Positions 59,599 through 64,000 of a DNA stretch of 64,000 nt are shown in pieces. The translations under genes and the position numbers were made by a program. Location: assembly GCA_963800475.1 (NCBI GenBank), contig CAWDAZ010000004.1, positions 930,001 through 994,000 on the forward strand, given 5' to 3'. Positions within the stretch are counted from its first letter, which is position 1, and each line of letters begins with the position of its first letter. The notes beneath the pieces are model-generated. The model did not search any database and was not told the origin of the DNA. It saw only the letters and a program-made list of their open reading frames with translations. Source of the DNA: Palsa-465 sp963800475. Lineage in GTDB: Bacteria > Actinomycetota > Thermoleophilia > Solirubrobacterales > Solirubrobacteraceae.

Positions 59599-60516
59599 CT
59601 ACGGCACCAGGCCCTCGACGAACGGAACCTCGAACACCTTCTCGTGGGCGACCGGTCCGTGGCCGAAGTAGCGGTCCTCGCCGAACAGCTCGCCGTGGTC
59701 GGAGGTGACGACCACCCAGGTATCGGAGGGGAGCCGGTCGAACATCCGCGCGAGCACGTCGTCCAGATATTCGACAGCCTTGACCTGACGGCCGCGCAGC
59801 TCGGCGAGCGTCGCCTGGTCGAAGAACTCGCGCGGCTCGGTCGGTGCGGCGTCTTCGCCGGGCTCGTCGTCGAGCCGCTTGAACACGCCGTGCACGCCCG
59901 AGATCCGCGGCCACTGCGATGGATCCTCGCCGGGCAGCGCGTATGGGTAGTGCGTCTCGCCGACGTTCAACAGGTAGAACGACGGGCGGTCGTCGCTGAA
60001 GCTCAGTTTGTCGAGCATCGCCGCCATGTCGTTGTGGGCCGGCATCAGCTCGTAGCTGTCGAAGTCGCGGTTGATCACGGTGTGGGGGTTGAGCACCGGC
60101 ATCGAGACCATTGCGTGCGTCCGGTAGCCCAGCCCGTGCTTGAGGTAGGTCGGCAGGAAGATCGAGGGCAGCACCCTCGAGAACTCCATCCCCTGGATCC
60201 CGAGCCGCTCGCTGTAGCGCCGGAAATCCTCCTTGTAGTACTCCGAGGCGTACACCTCGGGCGGGCTCGAGTGCGGCAGCAGGCCCATCAGCAGGTTGTA
60301 GTGGGAGGGGGCCGTCCAACTCGCGTAGCTCCAGCGGCGCTCGACCTTGCCAAGCGCCGGCAGCGTCTCGGGGGCGGCGTCGACCAGCGAGTCGTAGCGA
60401 AGGCTGTCCAACACGACGAAGATCAGATTTCGCGCGCCCGCGGGCGGCTGCGCCGGGGCCGGCGCCGGGGGCGCTTCGGTCTCGCGCGGGGCCGCGCGAC
60501 GTCTGGAACGGATCAT
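59599..60516 (-). CDS. shorter sulfatase-superfamily hydrolase paralogue
   Basis: A 305-residue relative of the next gene: LIFVVLDSLRYDSLV, WTAPSHYNLLMG with Thr68 at the nucleophile place, and VVVTSDHGELFGED. It lacks much of the C-terminal domain of its neighbour. A basic, Pro-rich N-terminus (MIRSRRRAAPRETEAPPAPA) precedes the fold. Two such genes side by side suggest a tailoring pair that adds or removes a phosphate-linked group on the glycan. ATG at 60516 is chosen; the extension to 60621 overlaps the upstream gene. Confidence 0.8.
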   Translation of the reverse strand: MIRSRRRAAPRETEAPPAPAPAQPPAGARNLIFVVLDSLRYDSLVDAAPETLPALGKVERRWSYASWTAPSHYNLLMGLLPHSSPPEVYASEYYKEDFRRYSERLGIQGMEFSRVLPSIFLPTYLKHGLGYRTHAMVSMPVLNPHTVINRDFDSYELMPAHNDMAAMLDKLSFSDDRPSFYLLNVGETHYPYALPGEDPSQWPRISGVHGVFKRLDDEPGEDAAPTEPREFFDQATLAELRGRQVKAVEYLDDVLARMFDRLPSDTWVVVTSDHGELFGEDRYFGHGPVAHEKVFEVPFVEGLVP

Positions 60517-60590
60517 GCTTGCGCTCGCGTCATCTCGCTCGGGCGGCGGTTTGCCCCCCGGTACGGAACGCATGCCGCACGGCGTTGCTT

Positions 60591-61304
60591 TCAGGCGGCG
60601 CGGCGCGTGAGCACGCAACACAGCTGCGTGCCCTCGCCCACCACGCGCTCGACGCTCATCGAGCTATCGCCTGCCGTCGCCCGCAGGTCATCGAGCTCGA
60701 CCATCGAGCCGCGCCAATGCGGGTCCTCCTGGCCGCGCGGAGCGCGCCCCGCGAGCGCCTGCAGCTGAAGCTTCAGCAGGGCTCCGAGCGGTCGGTGGCG
60801 ATGTACCTGCGCGTCGTTGGAGATCTGGAACGCGGCCCATCCGCCCGGCCGCAGCACCCGGCCGATCTCGGCGATATAACCGAGCGTGATCGCAGGATCC
60901 GGGATGTGCTGGAAGACGACGTGGGACACGCACGAGTCGATGCTTCCCGACTCGATCGGGGCGAGTGTGGTGCCGTCGCCGAGGATCCATTCGACGTTGT
61001 CGAGCTGGGGATTGTGCTCCATGGCGAGCTCGAGCATCCGTTCGGACACGTCGAGCGCCTGCACCGATGTGGCCCGGGCGGCCAGTACGCGCGTCAGGCG
61101 CCCGACGCCGCATCCGATCTCGAGCACCGAGTCGCTTGCGCCGATTTCCTCACCGACCACGTCGAGCAGCCTGTCGAGGTCGACGACGCCGTCGGCCCAG
61201 AACTTCTCCAGGTCGGGCTTGCCGTACTCGAGCCGGTTGTCGACGAAGAAGAACGCGTCCTCGTCGGCCCGCTGGTCCCAGAATCCCTGCATTTCGCTCG
61301 GCAT
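60591..61304 (-). CDS. SAM-dependent methyltransferase (class I)
   Basis: A 237-residue methyltransferase: SVLEIGCGVGRLTRVLAARA is the SAM motif I, SVQALDVSERML motif II, and LRPGGWAAFQISN the post-motif. It methylates a small or glycan substrate in the cytosol. ATG at 61304 is supported by TACTCT nine bases upstream on the same strand; upstream in-frame codons have no other start. It is within the leftward glycan operon but has its own likely promoter. Confidence 0.88.
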   Translation of the reverse strand: MPSEMQGFWDQRADEDAFFFVDNRLEYGKPDLEKFWADGVVDLDRLLDVVGEEIGASDSVLEIGCGVGRLTRVLAARATSVQALDVSERMLELAMEHNPQLDNVEWILGDGTTLAPIESGSIDSCVSHVVFQHIPDPAITLGYIAEIGRVLRPGGWAAFQISNDAQVHRHRPLGALLKLQLQALAGRAPRGQEDPHWRGSMVELDDLRATAGDSSMSVERVVGEGTQLCCVLTRRAA

Positions 61305-61313
61305 CGTGCGCGG

Positions 61314-61319
61314 AGAGTA
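61314..61319 (-). promoter_or_regulatory. candidate -10 element (TACTCT) for the methyltransferase gene
   Basis: TACTCT on the minus strand ends nine bases before the ATG at 61304. There is no ribosome site. Confidence 0.35.
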
Positions 61320-61371
61320 GCTGTGCGCGAGATCGGCGGCGCCGATCCCATCGCGGGCCGTGCCGCGACGG

Positions 61372-62004
61372 TCACCACAGCCGCTGCGAGAACGGCGGAT
61401 CGTCCGCGTCAACTCCGGTCACCTCGCCGACCACGCGCGCCGGTGCGCCCACCGCGATCGCGTAGTCCGGGAGCTCTCCGCGGACCACGCTGTTGGCCCC
61501 GACGATGCAGCACCGACCGATCGAGGACCCGCGCAGCACTGCGACCCGCTCGGCGAGCCAGGTGCCTCGCCCGATCCGGATTGGGGCCGTGGCAACCGAG
61601 TTGTGCATCACGTTCGGCCGGCCCTCGGCAAACGTGTGGTCGGAGTCGATCAGGCTGCTGAACGCGCCGATGATCACGTCGTCCTCGATCGTGATCGACT
61701 CCGACGCGCTGATCATGCAGTACGGCCTGATCCCGACGCGGGCGCCGATGCTGAGCGCGGGTCCGGGGGTGCTCCACGCCCGGGTCTCGACCGACAGATA
61801 ACACCCGCCGAGGATCAGCGACCCGGACCCGATCGCGATCTGGTGGGCTCCGAACACGCCGCCCGGGCGGTGAACGATCGCTCCCGCTCCGAACGAATGG
61901 AAGCGGCGGCGCCGGTACGGCCTCATCACCCGTGCCCGCAGCTCGACTCGGCGCATCGGATACCGCACCAGGTCCGCCGCGCCCTGCGGCACCGCCACTC
62001 GCAT
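61372..62004 (-). CDS. left-handed beta-helix acyltransferase
   Basis: A 210-residue hexapeptide-repeat protein: IAIGSGSLILGGCYLSVE, LSIGARVGIRPYCMISASES, ITIEDDVIIGAFSSLIDSDH, IRIGRGTWLAERVAVLRGSS and cap VGAPARVV. His in DSDHTF is the likely base. The final 20 residues are less conserved. It probably acetylates a glycan sugar, paralleling the gene at 55607. TAGACT (62012-62017) ends seven bases before the ATG, so it may begin its own transcript. Confidence 0.92.
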   Translation of the reverse strand: MRVAVPQGAADLVRYPMRRVELRARVMRPYRRRRFHSFGAGAIVHRPGGVFGAHQIAIGSGSLILGGCYLSVETRAWSTPGPALSIGARVGIRPYCMISASESITIEDDVIIGAFSSLIDSDHTFAEGRPNVMHNSVATAPIRIGRGTWLAERVAVLRGSSIGRCCIVGANSVVRGELPDYAIAVGAPARVVGEVTGVDADDPPFSQRLW

Positions 62005-62011
62005 CCGCGCG

Positions 62012-62017
62012 AGTCTA
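62012..62017 (-). promoter_or_regulatory. candidate -10 element (TAGACT) for the acyltransferase gene
   Basis: TAGACT on the minus strand ends seven bases before the ATG at 62004, with no Shine-Dalgarno. Confidence 0.4.
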
Positions 62018-62028
62018 TTGCGACGGCG

Positions 62029-63501
62029 CTAGTGGCCCGAACAGCCGGCGTACGTCTTGCGTGTAGTGGCCGGCCGGCCTCGCGCGTAGTGAGTGATCAG
62101 CGCGACCGTGAAGGCGCCCCGCGGCAGCTTCGTAAGCGTGATACGCGTGATCGCCCTGCCGTGCACCACGCTGACGCGCTTGCCGTTCACATATGCATAG
62201 ACCAGCGTCGCGGGGTCACCCTTGCGCTGCGGCACGTTGACGACGAGCTTGCTCCCGCAGCCCGCTGGCGTGGGCCGGGCGCAGTTCGCGTAGTACCTGC
62301 TCGTCACGAGTCGCTTGCCGGTCGTCGTGACGGCCACGACCTTGACCGTGAACGACGAGGAGGGGAGGTGCGTGAGCACGAACGGTGCGGTCACCTTGGC
62401 GCCGTTCAGCCGCTTGACCGCCCTGCCGTTCACGTACACCGTCGCCGAGCGCAGCCGCACACGACCCTGCTGATGGATGCGGAGCTGCAGCGATCTGATC
62501 CGGGTGCACGCGGGTCCGGTGTGCCGCGTGTGGCCCACGGGCGTGACGACCACCTGGGCCGGGGGCGCCGCACCCGGGTTCGAGGGCTCGAGCCCGCAGG
62601 TGTCGCTTGCACTGCTGATCCGCACGATGCTGTTCGACTGGGTGATGTACAGGCACCCGTTCGAGTCGACGGCGACGAAGTCTCCGCGGCTGCCGCCGCT
62701 GAAGATGTCCGTCTGCGACGGGAACGCGCTCGAGAAGTTGACCTTGGTGACGATTCCGTCGTTGCGATTCGCGACCAGATAGGGAAGCTGTCCGGAGGAG
62801 TGCGCGCCGAACGCGAGCCCGTCGGCGCCCGGCACGTGGGCCACGCTCGTGACCAGCCCCGGCGTCGGGCTCGAGGTTCCGGCGATCTTCAGCACGTTCC
62901 CGTCGCTCTCGGCGTACAGGGTCCCGTCCTGGTCGAACGCGAGCCCGTCGACGCCGCCGGCCCTGGCGTACGAGCTGACGGTCCCGGTGCCGTCCCGGTA
63001 TCCGGAGATCCGGAAGATCGTCGAGCCGCACTGGTTCTCGGACACGAACAGGTCGCCGCTGACCGGGTCGATCGCGAGCCCCGTCGCGCACGGGACACTG
63101 GCGACCGTTCGCAGCACGTCGCCGGTGCCGGGGTCGACCTGCACGATGTCACCGCTGCTGTACCGGGCCAGGTACAGCTCGCCGTCGGCGCTCGCCACCA
63201 GGCCCTCGATCCCGCCTGGGATCGGCGAGCTGGTGAGCTGCGTATCGGACGAGGCGACACCGCCTCCGGGCTGGAACTTGTAGATGTTGCCGTCGGCGTT
63301 GTCGGCGACGTACATGTTGTCGGAGAGGTCGAAGGTGATCCCGATCGGACCCCAGTCGTTGGTCGAGCTCTCGGGGAACCCGGTCGCGTAGTCCTGCGCC
63401 GCGTAACCCGAGGCAGTCGTGTACGCGCCGGCCGCGCCCGGCAAAGCGAGCAGCAGACCTACAGTCAGCGCAGCAATCCCTGCTTGTCTCGAACGCGTCA
63501 C
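62029..63501 (-). CDS. secreted NHL/SMP-30-like beta-propeller with C-terminal repeats
   Basis: A 490-residue exported protein: signal peptide cut near AGAYT, six propeller blades in residues 35-320 (NMYVADNADGNIYKFQPGGG, GELYLARYSSGDIVQVDPGT, DLFVSENQCGSTIFRISG), then two Ig-like/beta repeats with paired cysteines and Arg/Lys-rich strands (ATVYVNGRAVKRLNGAKVTA; LVYAYVNGKRVSVVHGRAIT). It probably binds a polysaccharide or ligand at the surface. GTG is supported by GGGAGG (63511-63516 complement) nine bases upstream. Confidence 0.82.
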   Translation of the reverse strand: MTRSRQAGIAALTVGLLLALPGAAGAYTTASGYAAQDYATGFPESSTNDWGPIGITFDLSDNMYVADNADGNIYKFQPGGGVASSDTQLTSSPIPGGIEGLVASADGELYLARYSSGDIVQVDPGTGDVLRTVASVPCATGLAIDPVSGDLFVSENQCGSTIFRISGYRDGTGTVSSYARAGGVDGLAFDQDGTLYAESDGNVLKIAGTSSPTPGLVTSVAHVPGADGLAFGAHSSGQLPYLVANRNDGIVTKVNFSSAFPSQTDIFSGGSRGDFVAVDSNGCLYITQSNSIVRISSASDTCGLEPSNPGAAPPAQVVVTPVGHTRHTGPACTRIRSLQLRIHQQGRVRLRSATVYVNGRAVKRLNGAKVTAPFVLTHLPSSSFTVKVVAVTTTGKRLVTSRYYANCARPTPAGCGSKLVVNVPQRKGDPATLVYAYVNGKRVSVVHGRAITRITLTKLPRGAFTVALITHYARGRPATTRKTYAGCSGH

Positions 63502-63612
63502 GATCGCCTACCTCCCTGGCGATGCTTATAGCACCCGGAACCCGCCGTTACGCCGCTATCCGGTGCGTCTCGTACGAAAACCGTCCGTGGTTCGACGCGG
63601 TGGCGCGGTCGC

Positions 63613-64000
63613 TCATGCGCCCGCGTATGAGTACGTGTACAGCTCGTCGCCGGCGCCGCGTGAACGCACACCGGTGATCACCACGCCAGCGGGTCGATCG
63701 GGGAAGCGATCGAGCGTTGCCCGGGCGGCGGCGGCCTGCGCGCGCGTCGTCCGCGACTCCCTGGCGCAGACGAGCACCGCGTCCACATGGGGCACGATGT
63801 CCAGCGTGTCCGCGACCGGCAGCAGCGGCGCAGAATCGAGCACCACCGCGTCGTAGGTGCTCGACACCTGCTCGAGGAACTCCTCGAACCGGCGCGACCC
63901 GAGCAGCTCCGCCGCCTGCGCCGTCGCCGAGCCCGCCGGGATGCAGACCAGCATGTGGCCGCCGCCGGCAGCGTGCCCGTTGCTCGAGCCGCCGTTGCCG
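63613..64000 (-). CDS. BY-type tyrosine kinase, C-terminal part (5' truncated by window edge)
   Basis: The last 128 residues of a CpsD/Wzc-like bacterial tyrosine kinase; the start is beyond base 64000. YDAVVLDSAPLLPVADTLDI is the Walker A'/B region, VDAVLVCARESRTTRAQAAA follows, and the end ELYTYSYAGA carries the clustered tyrosines that are autophosphorylated. Such kinases control polymerisation and export of capsule or exopolysaccharide at the membrane, matching the neighbouring glycosyltransferase genes. The 111 bases to the next gene hold TATAAG (63525-63530, minus strand), a candidate -10 of the propeller. Confidence 0.85.
   Translation of the reverse strand, partial: GNGGSSNGHAAGGGHMLVCIPAGSATAQAAELLGSRRFEEFLEQVSSTYDAVVLDSAPLLPVADTLDIVPHVDAVLVCARESRTTRAQAAAARATLDRFPDRPAGVVITGVRSRGAGDELYTYSYAGA

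Overview
The window is about 70 % G+C by eye, with dense, often translationally coupled genes. It looks chromosomal and actinobacterial. A complete yrbE/mce operon, paired TrkA-type subunits, SARP regulation, many Tat or lipoprotein signals and many secreted beta-propellers suggest a deep-branching actinobacterium such as Thermoleophilia/Solirubrobacterales. That placement is inference; no rRNA is present. One tRNA (Gln, CUG) was found. No insertion sequence, prophage or CRISPR array was seen. No gap between genes exceeds 300 bases; the longest (about 220 bases, 46804-47023) separates two divergent regulators.

Layout. 1-6.5 kb: the 3' part of a carboxylate-amine ligase, a coiled-coil protein, a K+-independent H+-pyrophosphatase, a lipoprotein, two TrkA/RCK proteins and an FAD reductase. 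6.6-9.4 kb: a frameshifted Tat-exported lipoxygenase-like gene, an HNH endonuclease whose start codon lies inside a perfect 28-bp palindrome with a LexA-like core, and tRNA-Gln. 9.4-18.7 kb: a GH64-like secreted protein, three lipoproteins, a convergent anti-sigma/sigma pair, a crotonase, a MOSC protein and a heterodimeric ABC exporter. 18.7-31.8 kb: a secreted propeller, then yrbEA-yrbEB-mceA-F and an LVIVD-type propeller (lipid uptake).

31.9-41.9 kb: a quinone-oxidoreductase-like enzyme, a peptidoglycan-binding protein, and a divergent TetR-controlled unit. The rightward arm is tightly coupled: class II aldolase, PfkB kinase, Tat-exported flavin amine oxidase, amidase, a ThDP decarboxylase resembling benzoylformate decarboxylase, and a small Cys4 protein. 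I cannot assign a substrate; it is the best candidate here for an undescribed catabolic system. 42.0-45.3 kb: a membrane protein coupled to an FtsH-like AAA protease with large insertions.

45.4-64 kb: regulators (two LuxR-type proteins with degenerate receivers, an ECF sigma factor, a PAS-SARP activator) precede and interleave with a cell-surface polysaccharide locus. That locus has a GT2-phosphoglycosyltransferase fusion, a clan-A glycoside hydrolase, several glycosyltransferases, a UDP-galactopyranose-mutase-like flavoprotein, two left-handed-beta-helix acyltransferases, two sulfatase-fold enzymes, a methyltransferase, a propeller, and the C-terminal half of a BY-kinase with a tyrosine tail. 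Many genes have a TAnnnT hexamer 6-9 bases before the start codon, suggesting frequent leaderless transcription.
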